A stretch of DNA of 64,000 bases from Candidatus Litorirhabdus singularis (lineage in GTDB: Bacteria > Pseudomonadota > Gammaproteobacteria > Pseudomonadales > Halieaceae). The translations under genes and the position numbers were made by a program. Position 1 is the stretch's first letter. The number at the start of each line of letters is the position of its first letter. The stretch lies in contig NZ_SHNN01000001.1 in assembly GCF_026262625.1 (NCBI RefSeq), positions 434,001-498,000 of the forward strand, given 5' to 3'. The notes under the pieces are model-generated. The model ran no database searches and was not told the origin of the DNA. It saw only the letters and a list, made by a program, of their open reading frames with translations. Below, piece by piece: positions 17,689 through 26,242 of this stretch.

Positions 17689-17844
17689 GACGATTCGCTT
17701 TATAATTATTGTTGTGACCTAGACTAACTCCACGCTCCGTTTTACACCAGCGACATGTATACACTGGCCAAATGGTTTTCAGGCTTGCGAGCAGCACTGT
17801 TGTTAGCGCGAAATATCGCCTCAGGCGTATTCAGGCTGATTAGG

Positions 17845-19023
17845 TCAGTCGATTGGCTTGGCAAGGTCGGTAACCCGACGCAGCGCGAAACGAGTACCGA
17901 GCGGACCCAATAGCTCGAAGATAACGGTACTGGCAATGACTATCGGCAGTATCATGTCGTACTCTGGAAAAGTGTGCACCGCAACGATTGCCATGGCCAT
18001 AGCCACCCCTGCCTGCGGCAGCATAGCTGGCCCCATCCACCTTACCGGAATCACCCGAGTCCAGGCCGGGATGCCCGCCAGCCAAGCGCCCAGTAGCCTT
18101 CCAGCAACGCGCAGCAGAATATAGGCCACCCCGGTCAGCCCAATTGTGGTCAAGTCAGAAAGCTCCAACAGTGCCCCGGACAATACGAAAAACAGAATAG
18201 CAAAAGGCCACTCAATGTCCTCCAAGGCGCGGAATGGCCGCCGGTGGTGCCGCGCCAGGTTGGCAACGGTAATACCCAGCGTGACACACGCCAACAGGTA
18301 GGAGACCTGAAGCCATTCAGCCAGGCCAACGCAGAGAAATACACCACCAAGCGCCTCCACCAGCAGTGGCTTGTCGCCATGAAGCCGTCCACTGGCATAG
18401 GCCATTGGCACGCCCAGGATAATTCCCAGCAGCAGCGCACCACCTAAATCCCACAGCCCCGCTTGCAAGGGCAAAAAACCACCGCCGTCGCCGCTTAACA
18501 AGTGCACCAGCACCACGCTAAGGCTAAAGACAATCAGCCCCCAGGCATCATCGATTGCAACTACCCCCTGCAGCAACTCACCGAAAGTGGATTCCGTCTC
18601 AAACTCTTCGACCACATCGTTGGTGGCGGCTGGATCAGTCGCCGTGGCAATAGCTGCGAACAACAGTGCCAGAGACAGATCAAGGCCCAATATGTAAAGC
18701 CCCAGTGCAACGATTGCATAGGTGACTAATACCTGCAGCAGAGAAACCCAGGCCACCAGCGCGCCAAGCCGCTTGATGCGCTGCCGTGTCAGGTGTCCGC
18801 CCAGCAAAAAGCCGATCATACCTAACGCCATAACGGCTACCAACGAATACCACTGCTCAAAATCCTCCGGCAGCCACTGCAAGCCAGAAGGGCCCACAGC
18901 AATACCAAACAAAATCAACAGCGTCACCCGCGGTAAACGCGTGCGTCGGCCGATCGATTCCAGCGCCAGGCTAGCCAGCAGTACGCCACCCAAAGGCAGC
19001 AAAATGGAAGTTTCAATAGCCAT
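17845..19023 (-). CDS. Cation/proton antiporter (CPA family, NhaP/KefB-like)
   Basis: The 392-residue protein is almost wholly membrane-embedded, with about 12 segments. The core exchanger motifs are ATATDPAATNDVV near residue 127 and GVVAIDDAWGLIVF near 155, which supplies the paired Asp used for cation and proton binding in CPA antiporters. It ends shortly after the last helix, without the RCK/TrkA-N regulatory domain of full-length KefB. It probably exchanges Na+ or K+ for H+ across the inner membrane. The ATG at 19023 has a weak ribosome site. It appears to be a single-gene unit. Confidence 0.88.
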   Translation of the reverse strand: MAIETSILLPLGGVLLASLALESIGRRTRLPRVTLLILFGIAVGPSGLQWLPEDFEQWYSLVAVMALGMIGFLLGGHLTRQRIKRLGALVAWVSLLQVLVTYAIVALGLYILGLDLSLALLFAAIATATDPAATNDVVEEFETESTFGELLQGVVAIDDAWGLIVFSLSVVLVHLLSGDGGGFLPLQAGLWDLGGALLLGIILGVPMAYASGRLHGDKPLLVEALGGVFLCVGLAEWLQVSYLLACVTLGITVANLARHHRRPFRALEDIEWPFAILFFVLSGALLELSDLTTIGLTGVAYILLRVAGRLLGAWLAGIPAWTRVIPVRWMGPAMLPQAGVAMAMAIVAVHTFPEYDMILPIVIASTVIFELLGPLGTRFALRRVTDLAKPID

Positions 19024-19075
19024 TTAGGCGAAGCAAACCTGACTCAAAATCTTAGTCTCACTGCGCTGCATGGCA

Positions 19076-19834
19076 TCATCGTTTATGTTCCGGGCTGTGA
19101 AAATCAGTATGACAACCTGAATCCCAGGCCTCAGGCTGATTGCCATGGGCGGGAATACCTCCCGCATCCTTCAGCATTCTTGCCAGGTGCAGACAGTTCC
19201 AGACCAGAAAGGTCGTGTTGCGGTTGGTGAAGTCATTCTCTGGACCGCCAGAACCTGCGTCCATATAGGAAGGCCCGGGACCCGCCTCGCCCATCCACCC
19301 GGCATCCGCCTGTGGCGGCACGGTATAGCCGATGTGCGACAAGGAAAACAGAATATTCATCGCGCAATGCTTCACTCCGTCTTCGTTACCCGTAATCAGC
19401 GTTGCCCCAACCTTACCGTAGTCACGGTATTGGCCCTTGTCATTGAAATTGTGGGTGTAGCCGTACATGCGTTCCAGCACGCGGTTGCACACTGAGCTTT
19501 TTTCGCCCAGCCAGACCGAGGTACCGACTATTAATATGTCGCAGGCATCAATCTTAGCCTGAATAGCAGGCCATTCGTCACGGGTGTAGCCATCAATGCC
19601 GGTGTAATCCTGCGCCAGTCCGGCGGGAATTTCATGATCTACCGGGCGCAATATCTCAGTACGCACGCCATTGGCCTGAAAGATACCCTCGGCGACTTTA
19701 AGCAGACCTTCAGTATGGGACAGATTGGGTGAGCGCGTTAACGTGCAATTCAGCATCAGCGCGCTGAGGTCATCGTAGCGGGCAGGAGGATTTGTGCACT
19801 GCTGATCAGTGATTTTATTCAGCTGGTCGGTCAT
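19076..19834 (-). CDS. Flavodoxin-fold NAD(P)H-dependent oxidoreductase
   Basis: The 252-residue product has a flavodoxin-like / NADPH-dependent FMN reductase fold: LSALMLNCTLTRSPNLSHTEGLL is the first strand with the phosphate-binding loop, and DILIVGTSVWLGEKSSVCNRVLERM is the second flavin-binding part. The C-terminal SHIGYTVPPQADAGWMGE is seen in related uncharacterised reductases. It probably reduces FMN, quinones or similar acceptors with NAD(P)H in the cytoplasm. The ATG at 19834 follows GGAG. The neighbouring antiporter gene lies 52 bp downstream on the same strand. Confidence 0.82.
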   Translation of the reverse strand: MTDQLNKITDQQCTNPPARYDDLSALMLNCTLTRSPNLSHTEGLLKVAEGIFQANGVRTEILRPVDHEIPAGLAQDYTGIDGYTRDEWPAIQAKIDACDILIVGTSVWLGEKSSVCNRVLERMYGYTHNFNDKGQYRDYGKVGATLITGNEDGVKHCAMNILFSLSHIGYTVPPQADAGWMGEAGPGPSYMDAGSGGPENDFTNRNTTFLVWNCLHLARMLKDAGGIPAHGNQPEAWDSGCHTDFHSPEHKR

Positions 19835-19911
19835 AGGGCAAACTCCGAGTGAGTATCATGCATCTGCAGCGCATGCGGATTTAGAGGAATACCTAACTAA
19901 GTATAGATGGC

Positions 19912-20106
19912 ATGAGTGATCCATTGCGTACAAATTTTAACACTATGCGTTTGCCAGCAAAGGAGGACGCAGTGCGCCTCAATGTGAACGGCTTTCACAA
20001 TGCCCAGTACTGCGGTGACTGGGCCGTGGATACCTCCGGCGCTGGCTACATCAGCTTTGTTGGAAGCAGGAAACCCGCAAGTTCACGCTGCACTGCCGCC
20101 GCCTGA
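19912..20106 (+). pseudogene. Possible remnant of an FAD-dependent oxidoreductase C-terminus
   Basis: A 64-codon frame encodes RLNVNGFHNAQYCGDWAV followed by Asp-Thr-Ser-Gly-Ala-Gly. This resembles the GFxNLYxxGDW...AG motif that closes the FAD site in amine-oxidase/phytoene-type flavoproteins. Only about 35 residues match; there is no N-terminal flavin domain, a TAA lies just upstream (19894-19896), and the frame runs into the end of the opposite alpha/beta hydrolase gene. It is best read as a decayed fragment, but chance similarity is possible. Confidence 0.25.
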
Positions 20107-20957
20107 TCGTAATGCAACATATGTCCCGCGCCCGCAATCACCACCCGCTGTACATCGCTAAACAAGGCCTGCCGGCGCTGCCACTCCTGCTCGTACCAGT
20201 CTTCGTCATTAAAAACCTCAGGCGCCAGATTACGCCAGAATTCCAGGCCCAGCTCTCCGCCTACCAACAACACGGGGCAGCGCACCTGACTGGCAACCTG
20301 CTCGGTCTCCACTTCTGAATAGGTCTGGAAGATCAGATCAATGGCCGGGTCAAAACACCAACGCAGGCCTCCATCTTCATGCGGTTCAACCGCATTCTCG
20401 GCGATCAAGCGGGAAAATTCTGGATCAAGGTCCGGGTTATTGCGCTGAAACCGATCCACTGCCTGCGCTACATCTTTCAGCTGCCTGACCCGGCTGCGCG
20501 TATCCAACGCACTATCCACGGCACGCCGCAAGCTGGCAGCCAACTGTCGACCGCCCAACTCGCGCTGTGGCCGCGGCGGCCCCATGGCGTCCATTAGCAC
20601 CAGGCGCATGATCTGCTGAGGATAAGCTGCCGCGTAACGAATGGCGATATGCCCACTCAAGCTGTGCGCAACCAACACCAGTTCCTGCAACTCCAGCGCG
20701 TTAATTACGGCTCGCAGATCTGCCACCATGGCAAAAATAGAATAGTTGCCAGGCTTCTCACTGCGACCATGACCACGCAGATCAAGGCCAAATATGTGGA
20801 AATCCTGCAATAGATTGGCCACAGCGGGCAACATACCCAGCGCATGATCATGGGTGCCATGTAACAACAACAGTGCTGGTTTGGCAGGATCGCCCATCTC
20901 TACCACCGACAACTCACAGTTTGCCCCTGCCAGTTGCCTCCGTTTAAACTCAATCAT
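20046..20957 (-). CDS. Alpha/beta hydrolase
   Basis: The 303-residue product has the alpha/beta-hydrolase fold: oxyanion region LLLLHGTHDH, DLRGHGRSEKPGNYS, nucleophile elbow VAHSLSGH (Ser99, an A-H-S-L-S variant of GxSxG) and the catalytic His in GAGHMLHYD. The family hydrolyses esters, lactones or C-C bonds; the substrate cannot be named. The ATG at 20957 follows AGGAAC; an upstream extension would overlap the divergent acyl-CoA synthetase promoter region and has no ribosome site. It is divergent from the synthetase gene 138 bp away, so the two may share control. Confidence 0.87.
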   Translation of the reverse strand: MIEFKRRQLAGANCELSVVEMGDPAKPALLLLHGTHDHALGMLPAVANLLQDFHIFGLDLRGHGRSEKPGNYSIFAMVADLRAVINALELQELVLVAHSLSGHIAIRYAAAYPQQIMRLVLMDAMGPPRPQRELGGRQLAASLRRAVDSALDTRSRVRQLKDVAQAVDRFQRNNPDLDPEFSRLIAENAVEPHEDGGLRWCFDPAIDLIFQTYSEVETEQVASQVRCPVLLVGGELGLEFWRNLAPEVFNDEDWYEQEWQRRQALFSDVQRVVIAGAGHMLHYDQAAAVQRELAGFLLPTKLM

Positions 20958-21095
20958 GTCAGTTCCTGCTACAAAATAATAAAGGCGCTTTTTTATGGCC
21001 ATTGCTGGCTGCGCATAATAGCATCGGTGAGCACTACAATTCGGTTGCCGGCGTCTGCAATGCCAGCAACCCAGCCCCACGATCTGGAGTAAAGC

Positions 21096-22622
21096 ATGAC
21101 AGCATTTTCAGCCGCCCTGGTCCAATCACAGCCCGATGAAATCGCCTTGGCCGACGCTAACAGCCAATATTCATGGCGGGAGTTGGACGACACTGTGAAC
21201 CGCCTGGTCAATGGGATTTTGGCGTTAGATCTGGGCCCAGAGCGCCGCATCGCCGTGTTCGCGGAGAATTCTGCAAGAGCAGCGCTGGCGCATATCGGTG
21301 GCTTGCTTGCAGGTGCATCAGTAGTGCCGATAAGCTTCCATCTTACCGCTGATGAAGTCGCGTATATTCTGGATGATGCCGGCGTTAGCGTGGTATTCGT
21401 TGACGAGGCGACCTGTGAGCGCGGTTTGCAGGCCGCAGCCGCATCCAAAGCTCATACCGTGATCGGCTGGAGCGGCGAGCAGGCCAAACCAGGCTATCTT
21501 GACTGGGACCGCTGGCTGGCTGGCAATGCCGCCACCGAGCCGCCCACAGACATGCCCCCGCTACCCAACTTACTGTATACCTCGGGCACCACCGGGCGCC
21601 CCAAAGGCACGCCACTGCCCCCCAATACATTTGCTGGAGGCAGCAACATCATCGAACACCTTGAACTTATGGCAGCCAATGCCTTTGTTCCTGAGGGTAC
21701 TCAACTCATGGTCGGACCCATGTATCACACCGGCCCACTGGGGTCGGTACGAGCTCTGGTTTATGGCAGACCACTGGTTATACTGGGTCGGTTTGACGCC
21801 GAGGCTACCCTGCACGCCATCGACAAGTACCGGGTCCGATTTACCATCATGGTACCCACGCATTTTGTTCGCATGCTGGCATTACCGCAGGAGGTTCGTG
21901 ACCGCTACGATCTGAGCTGCCTGGAGCGCATCGCACACACCGGGGCAAAATGTCCTGTGGATGTAAAAAGGGCGATGATCGAATGGGTAGGACCGGTCCT
22001 GTTCGAAGCCTATGGCGCGAGCGAGGTAGGCGTCACAAACTCCATTACCTCTGAGGAGTGGCTGCTACACCCAGGCTCGGTAGGCATGGCCGTGGAACCC
22101 TTCGAAGCGCTAATTCTGGACGACGATGACCAGCCGTTACCCGCCAATCAGGAGGGACGCCTGTACTTTCGCGATCACAGCGGCCGCGGCGTGGTGTACC
22201 ACAACGCACCCGAAAAAACCGCGGCAGCACATATCGCGCCCGGCGTGTTTACGCTGGGAGAGATCGGCTATGTGGATAACGATGGCTACGTGTACATCAC
22301 CGATCGTTTCAGCGACATGGTGGTGTCGGGCGGGGTCAACATTTACCCGGCCGAATCGGAGCAGATACTGGTCAATCACCCGGCAGTCTCTGACGTTGCC
22401 TGCATCGGCATACCCAATCCGGAAATGGGCGAAGAACTGCGCGCGCTGGTCATACTGCACAATCCAGACGTCGAACCAGACACGACAGAACTACTGGATT
22501 ATTGCCGAGAGCGATTGTCCCACTACAAATGCCCACGGACTTTAGAGTACGTGAGTGACTTGGGACGTAATACCATGGGCAAGATCAACAAACGGCAACT
22601 GAAAGCTGCCTATTGGGCTTGA
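21096..22622 (+). CDS. AMP-dependent acyl-CoA synthetase/ligase
   Basis: The 508-residue enzyme belongs to the ANL adenylating family, activating a carboxylic acid with ATP to acyl-AMP and then acyl-CoA. Motifs: LLYTSGTTGRPKGT (P-loop, about 158-171), YGASEVG (about 308), YITDRFSDMVVSGGVNIYP (hinge and A8 region) and the C-terminal NTMGKINK with the catalytic Lys. It resembles FadD-like ligases for long-chain, bile-acid or aromatic acids, but at 508 residues is shorter than E. coli FadD. The ATG at 21096 follows GGAG. It is divergent from the hydrolase gene, and its stop lies 33 bp before the tRNA-Gly gene. Chain-length preference is not readable from sequence. Confidence 0.9.
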   Translation: MTAFSAALVQSQPDEIALADANSQYSWRELDDTVNRLVNGILALDLGPERRIAVFAENSARAALAHIGGLLAGASVVPISFHLTADEVAYILDDAGVSVVFVDEATCERGLQAAAASKAHTVIGWSGEQAKPGYLDWDRWLAGNAATEPPTDMPPLPNLLYTSGTTGRPKGTPLPPNTFAGGSNIIEHLELMAANAFVPEGTQLMVGPMYHTGPLGSVRALVYGRPLVILGRFDAEATLHAIDKYRVRFTIMVPTHFVRMLALPQEVRDRYDLSCLERIAHTGAKCPVDVKRAMIEWVGPVLFEAYGASEVGVTNSITSEEWLLHPGSVGMAVEPFEALILDDDDQPLPANQEGRLYFRDHSGRGVVYHNAPEKTAAAHIAPGVFTLGEIGYVDNDGYVYITDRFSDMVVSGGVNIYPAESEQILVNHPAVSDVACIGIPNPEMGEELRALVILHNPDVEPDTTELLDYCRERLSHYKCPRTLEYVSDLGRNTMGKINKRQLKAAYWA

Positions 22623-22655
22623 ATCACATTAAAATCGCTAAGGGACGAGTCTTCA

Positions 22656-22729
22656 GCGGGTGTAGTTCAATGGTAGAACTGGAGCTTCCCAAGCTTCCGA
22701 TACGGGTTCGATCCCCGTCACCCGCTCCA
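22656..22729 (+). tRNA. tRNA-Gly (anticodon CCC)
   Basis: A full cloverleaf can be folded: acceptor GCGGGTG / CACCCGC with encoded discriminator T and CCA, D-loop AGTTCAATGGTAGAAC, anticodon stem GGAGC-TTCCCAA-GCTTC (anticodon CCC at 22688-22690) and T-arm ACGGG-TTCGATC-CCCGT. It closely resembles E. coli tRNA-Gly(CCC). No integrase or duplicated 3' end follows it, so there is no sign that it serves as an attachment site here. Confidence 0.95.
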
Positions 22730-22865
22730 ACTTAGCAGCCCTGCTTTCGACTCCAATACGGTTATCGCTAGTCCAATACAGGCGCCCTGCACCAGCATCA
22801 GCTGCAGCGCTATTCAACCAAACATCAGCAAAATGCGCGATCGCGAACCTATCGAAAATGCTGAC

Positions 22866-23519
22866 CTACTCTCTGGTTTGCCCATAGCTCTCCCAATAGG
22901 TTACCTGCTGTGGCGGTTTTCTGCTGGCACGTCGCAAGGTAGCTTGCTTGAGATAGCCCACCGGTAACATCACCATTTGCATCACCCCGTTGGGTATATC
23001 CAATATCTCCGCTACCTCAGCCTGGCGACTGGCCAACAGTGACGTCCAGGTGGCACCGATGCCTCGCGCCCGCAGCGCCAACATCAAGGACCAGGCCGCG
23101 GGCAGCACCGAACCGAACAAACCGACCTGACCCGCTAACTCGCTTGCTGGCGCAGCACCGCTGTAACAGACAAACACCAGCGCAGGCATTTCATGCAAAC
23201 GGTCCATCAGGGACTGCTGAGTGGGTTTCACCTGCAGTGAAAGCTCGCTCTGTAATGTGCCCATCACATCTCGATAAACCTCAGCGATACGCTGCTTACT
23301 ATGCGCCTCTGTCACCACAATAAAGCGCCAACTCTCACCACCCAGACCTAGAGGAGCCTGTGTCGCGATGTCAATACAGTCCAGCAAAACTCTGGGTTCT
23401 ATAGGACGCTCAAAGTCCAGTTTGCGACGCACTGAGCGGGCACTGCTAAGTACCCGGTCGACACTCTCAAGGTCCAACCAACTGTCATCACTATCATCAC
23501 GTTTCGAATATTCGGGCAT
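22866..23519 (-). CDS. Nitroreductase family protein
   Basis: The 217-residue product is an FMN-dependent nitroreductase-fold protein: ARSVRRKLDFERPIEP near the N-terminus (flavin phosphate contact), IDIATQAPLGLGGESWRFIVV and ATWTSLLASRQAEVAEIL, followed by MVMLPVGYLKQATLRRASRKP. These are hallmarks of NAD(P)H-dependent flavin oxidoreductases acting on quinones or nitro compounds. The start at 23519 (MPEYSKRDD) follows CGGAGA; an ATG at 23546 lacks a ribosome site. The start region overlaps the tail of a decayed reading frame described separately. Confidence 0.88.
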   Translation of the reverse strand: MPEYSKRDDSDDSWLDLESVDRVLSSARSVRRKLDFERPIEPRVLLDCIDIATQAPLGLGGESWRFIVVTEAHSKQRIAEVYRDVMGTLQSELSLQVKPTQQSLMDRLHEMPALVFVCYSGAAPASELAGQVGLFGSVLPAAWSLMLALRARGIGATWTSLLASRQAEVAEILDIPNGVMQMVMLPVGYLKQATLRRASRKPPQQVTYWESYGQTRE

Positions 23520-23574
23520 AGCAGTCTCCGGCCACTGGGGACCCATTAATTGGGGCGCAAAGTTCAGAATTCAG

Positions 23575-23772
23575 GGTTGATAGCCTGAGTACCAGGACGA
23601 TGGGCATTCCGTCTGGCACTACGCCGTTCACCACTTCCCGCTCCGCCTTTGTCGGATCAACATAATCGCACCAGTGCTCTGCTCCACGCTTATGGTAGCT
23701 CGAGACGAGCAGGTCCAGTGAATCACGGATAAAGCGTGTGACACGGATATCCTCAAACCTATCGAGATCAAG
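23575..23772 (-). pseudogene. Decayed sulfotransferase-like fragment
   Basis: A minus frame open from 23772 to a stop at 23497-23499 encodes RFIRDSLDLLVSSYHKRG followed by AEHWCDYVDP. This matches the RDPxDxLVSSYxxH core around the 3'-phosphosulfate site of sulfotransferases. It has no start codon of its own and a TGA (23773-23775) sits at its 5' end, with no recognisable PAPS 5'-loop upstream in any frame. It therefore looks like an internal piece of a lost sulfotransferase gene. It differs from the intact TPR-sulfotransferase at 24833-26242 and is not an obvious recent copy of it. Confidence 0.4.
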
Positions 23773-23956
23773 TCAGTGGCCGCTGAGTAAAGTTATTCGA
23801 TACTGACTACATTCGCGCCTCTGACACAGGCCCAAGAATACTCCGCTGCGGGCTTGGCTGTCACCCTGCGCTTCAGCATGCTGGCAGCTATGCAGCGCGC
23901 TCGGGGCAAGTTTCCACGCAGGGCGATAAGCGAAGAAGTTCTGTTAGACTGCCTGC

Positions 23957-24787
23957 ATGCGCACAGGTCAAGTCAGTCAAACAGCACTCAAGGTCGCTGC
24001 CACCATGGTTACCCTGGCACAGCAGCCGCGCTGGCATCGCAAGCTGCCCGCGGATCTGCCGGAGCTTAGCGAAAGGCTGATATTGGCGGCCGGAGAACCC
24101 CTCTATTCTCCAACCCTGATGCGTATCACCAAGCGTCGCTGGGCTGTCAATTTTTCAAAGCTGGCAGAGTTTGCTCAGCCGGGCATCTTTTACGGACTCG
24201 GCGCACGCAAAATATTCATGAATGAGAAAGTGCTGGCAGCGCTGGCTGCAGGAGCAACTCAGGTGCTGGTGATTGGAGCCGGCTTTGACACGCTGTGTCT
24301 GCGTCTGGCGCAACATCACCCCGAGATTAACTTCTTTGAAATCGACCACCCTGATACCGCTAGAGCCAAGCGACGCGGTGTCGAGCGCGAAGGCTGCCCA
24401 TGCAACCTGCAATTGATCAGTGCCGATCTGGCAACAGTTTCTCTGGACCAAGTACTGAGTGAAACCCAACAATGGAACTCGCAGGCCACCACAGCAGCTG
24501 TTGCCGAGGGTCTTCTTTATTATCTGCCGGCAACCGCGGTGCGAGAACTTTTTAAGCATTTACACGGCACCACCGGAGCCGACAGTCAGGTGGCATTCTC
24601 TCATATCGTTCGTTTTAACCACCTCCGACTGGCACGGGTTGCGCTGGATATCGCTGGGGAACCGTGGCTTTCTGCAGCCAGCGTAACTGAGCTACCCAGG
24701 TATCTGGGGCCAGGCTGGAAAGTTATCGCCACGGACGCCGGCCGAGGTCGTGATTTGGAGGGATTTGCGGTGGTACAGAAAGCCTGA
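23957..24787 (+). CDS. Class I SAM-dependent methyltransferase (leucine carboxyl methyltransferase-like)
   Basis: The 276-residue product has the SAM-binding motif I VLVIGAGFDTLCLRLA (about 104-119) and the acidic strand FFEIDHPDTARAKR that binds the ribose, as in the LCM/TIGR00027 O-methyltransferase family. VAEGLLYYLP is the family's post-motif segment. Substrates for bacterial members are mostly unknown; some act on carboxyl or hydroxyl groups of small molecules. The ATG at 23957 lacks a strong ribosome site, so the exact start is unsure. Its end faces the sulfotransferase gene 45 bp away, with no clear terminator between them. Confidence 0.85.
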   Translation: MRTGQVSQTALKVAATMVTLAQQPRWHRKLPADLPELSERLILAAGEPLYSPTLMRITKRRWAVNFSKLAEFAQPGIFYGLGARKIFMNEKVLAALAAGATQVLVIGAGFDTLCLRLAQHHPEINFFEIDHPDTARAKRRGVEREGCPCNLQLISADLATVSLDQVLSETQQWNSQATTAAVAEGLLYYLPATAVRELFKHLHGTTGADSQVAFSHIVRFNHLRLARVALDIAGEPWLSAASVTELPRYLGPGWKVIATDAGRGRDLEGFAVVQKA

Positions 24788-24832
24788 ATCGTCGCCCAGT
24801 GCTCTACCCGAGATCTGCAGAAGGTAGCTCAT

Positions 24833-26242
24833 TCAGGGCGCAGCAATCGGATAACGCAGCAGTAATGAACCTAATGCGCGCTTGAGTACATCCAGATGCT
24901 GTTCATAGTGACGCCAGTGTTCAAGGCCATGGCTGAACAAGGGTTGTCGCACCTGAACTGCACTCGGCGTGAGAACCGCACGCTCGGTTTCGTAAAAACG
25001 CAGGCACTGCTGTTCAAATGCCAAACCACAATAGTCCAAGACTCGCCTAATTTGATGTTCAGCGTCGGCGACCAAATCTTCATACTGCACCCGCAACACT
25101 CGGCCTGGCAGCACATCATCCCAGTGATCCATGAGCCTGACATAATTTCTATAATAGTGGCCGCTGGATTTCAGGTCGTAGCTAAAGGTTTGTCCCCGCG
25201 CAAATAGTTGCTTGTACCCAGCAAAACAAGCCGCCATGGGATGGCGCCGCATATCGATAATCCGTGCATTCGGCAAAATCAAATGAATCAGCCCTATGTG
25301 CAGAAAGTTGTTGGGCATTTTGTCAATAAAGAACGGGCTTCCATTGCGCTTAAGACCTGTAGACGCGATATATCTGCGGCCCAGCTGCAGCCTCTTTTCC
25401 GTGCTCAGCTGACTGAGAATCTCCGGGTAAAGACCCGCATAACTTTTGCGCCGCTTAGCTCCCAGCTCGGCCGACAGGTTAATAATGTTCGGCAGCTCTG
25501 TGGTTCCATCAACCTGCGAATGGCTGGCAAGTATCTGCTCAAGCAAGGTAGAACCTGCGCGCGGAAGTCCCACAATAAATATGGGATCAGGAGCGGCGCA
25601 GCCTGCGCCCGCACTCTGCGCAAAGAATTCTCGCGTGCAGATTCTGATCTGTCGTCCAGTGTTTAGCCGATTTCTTTCTGCACTAAACGGCTGCTGCATT
25701 CGACGGATCGAGTTACCACGCTTATAAAACCTGAACGACTCTTCGTAGTCACCTCGATCTTCCAACGCTTTCCCCAAAGCAAAGCCCAAATAGGACTGGT
25801 TCTCCGCATTTCCTCGCGAGCAATTGATTCTAGTTCGGATGGCACGGATTTCTGCGTCGCTAAAGCGATAGGTCTTAAGGTTCGCCAGACTCCAGTAGGC
25901 CTCTCCTGTATCAGGCTGCAGGTCTATTGCCCGTCGGTAGGCCGCCACCGCATCATCAAGTCGGCCAACAATTTTCAAGGTGTGGCCATAGCGCAACTGG
26001 GCTATCGGCGAGTCGCCCAAACCAGCCTGATCATAGATAGCCAGCGCCTCGCAGTACTTGCCGCTGCGCACTAAAACCGAGCACTTGTGCATCAAACAAT
26101 GGTGATTGCTGGCATCGTGCAATAACAGTTTATTTGCCTGCTCAAGTTCGTTTTCCAAAGGCCGTTTACGCGGCGATACTGAAGCCAGTGCGGGGGCCAC
26201 GCAGCAGTCCGGCGACTTATTCCGTAACCAGTCTGGCGTCAA
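24833..26242 (-). CDS. TPR-sulfotransferase fusion protein
   Basis: The 469-residue product has a helical TPR-like N-terminal part (about 30-190, with YGHTLKIVGRLDDAVAAYRR and YWSLANLKTYRF) followed by a sulfotransferase domain. The PAPS 5'-loop is FIVGLPRAGSTLLEQIL (about 221-237), and the 3'-phosphate region includes RIIDMRRHPMAACFAGY. Such TPR-sulfotransferases are common in marine Proteobacteria and are thought to sulfate sugars, lipids or proteins; the acceptor is unknown. The N-terminus has no ATG: the longest frame starts with TTG at 26242, overlapping the MFS gene by 26 bp; a GTG at 26197 is also possible. It is likely co-transcribed with the upstream transporter. Confidence 0.85.
   Translation of the reverse strand: MTPDWLRNKSPDCCVAPALASVSPRKRPLENELEQANKLLLHDASNHHCLMHKCSVLVRSGKYCEALAIYDQAGLGDSPIAQLRYGHTLKIVGRLDDAVAAYRRAIDLQPDTGEAYWSLANLKTYRFSDAEIRAIRTRINCSRGNAENQSYLGFALGKALEDRGDYEESFRFYKRGNSIRRMQQPFSAERNRLNTGRQIRICTREFFAQSAGAGCAAPDPIFIVGLPRAGSTLLEQILASHSQVDGTTELPNIINLSAELGAKRRKSYAGLYPEILSQLSTEKRLQLGRRYIASTGLKRNGSPFFIDKMPNNFLHIGLIHLILPNARIIDMRRHPMAACFAGYKQLFARGQTFSYDLKSSGHYYRNYVRLMDHWDDVLPGRVLRVQYEDLVADAEHQIRRVLDYCGLAFEQQCLRFYETERAVLTPSAVQVRQPLFSHGLEHWRHYEQHLDVLKRALGSLLLRYPIAAP

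Noticed and set aside
17690-17760. MerR-type operator upstream of the small membrane-protein gene
   Set aside because: A GGAG...CTAG segment near an A/T-rich -10 looked suggestive, but the halves are not truly palindromic and the spacing is wrong.
22656-22729. tRNA-Gly as an attachment site for a genomic island
   Set aside because: No integrase, no direct repeat of the tRNA 3' end and no clear composition shift follow it.
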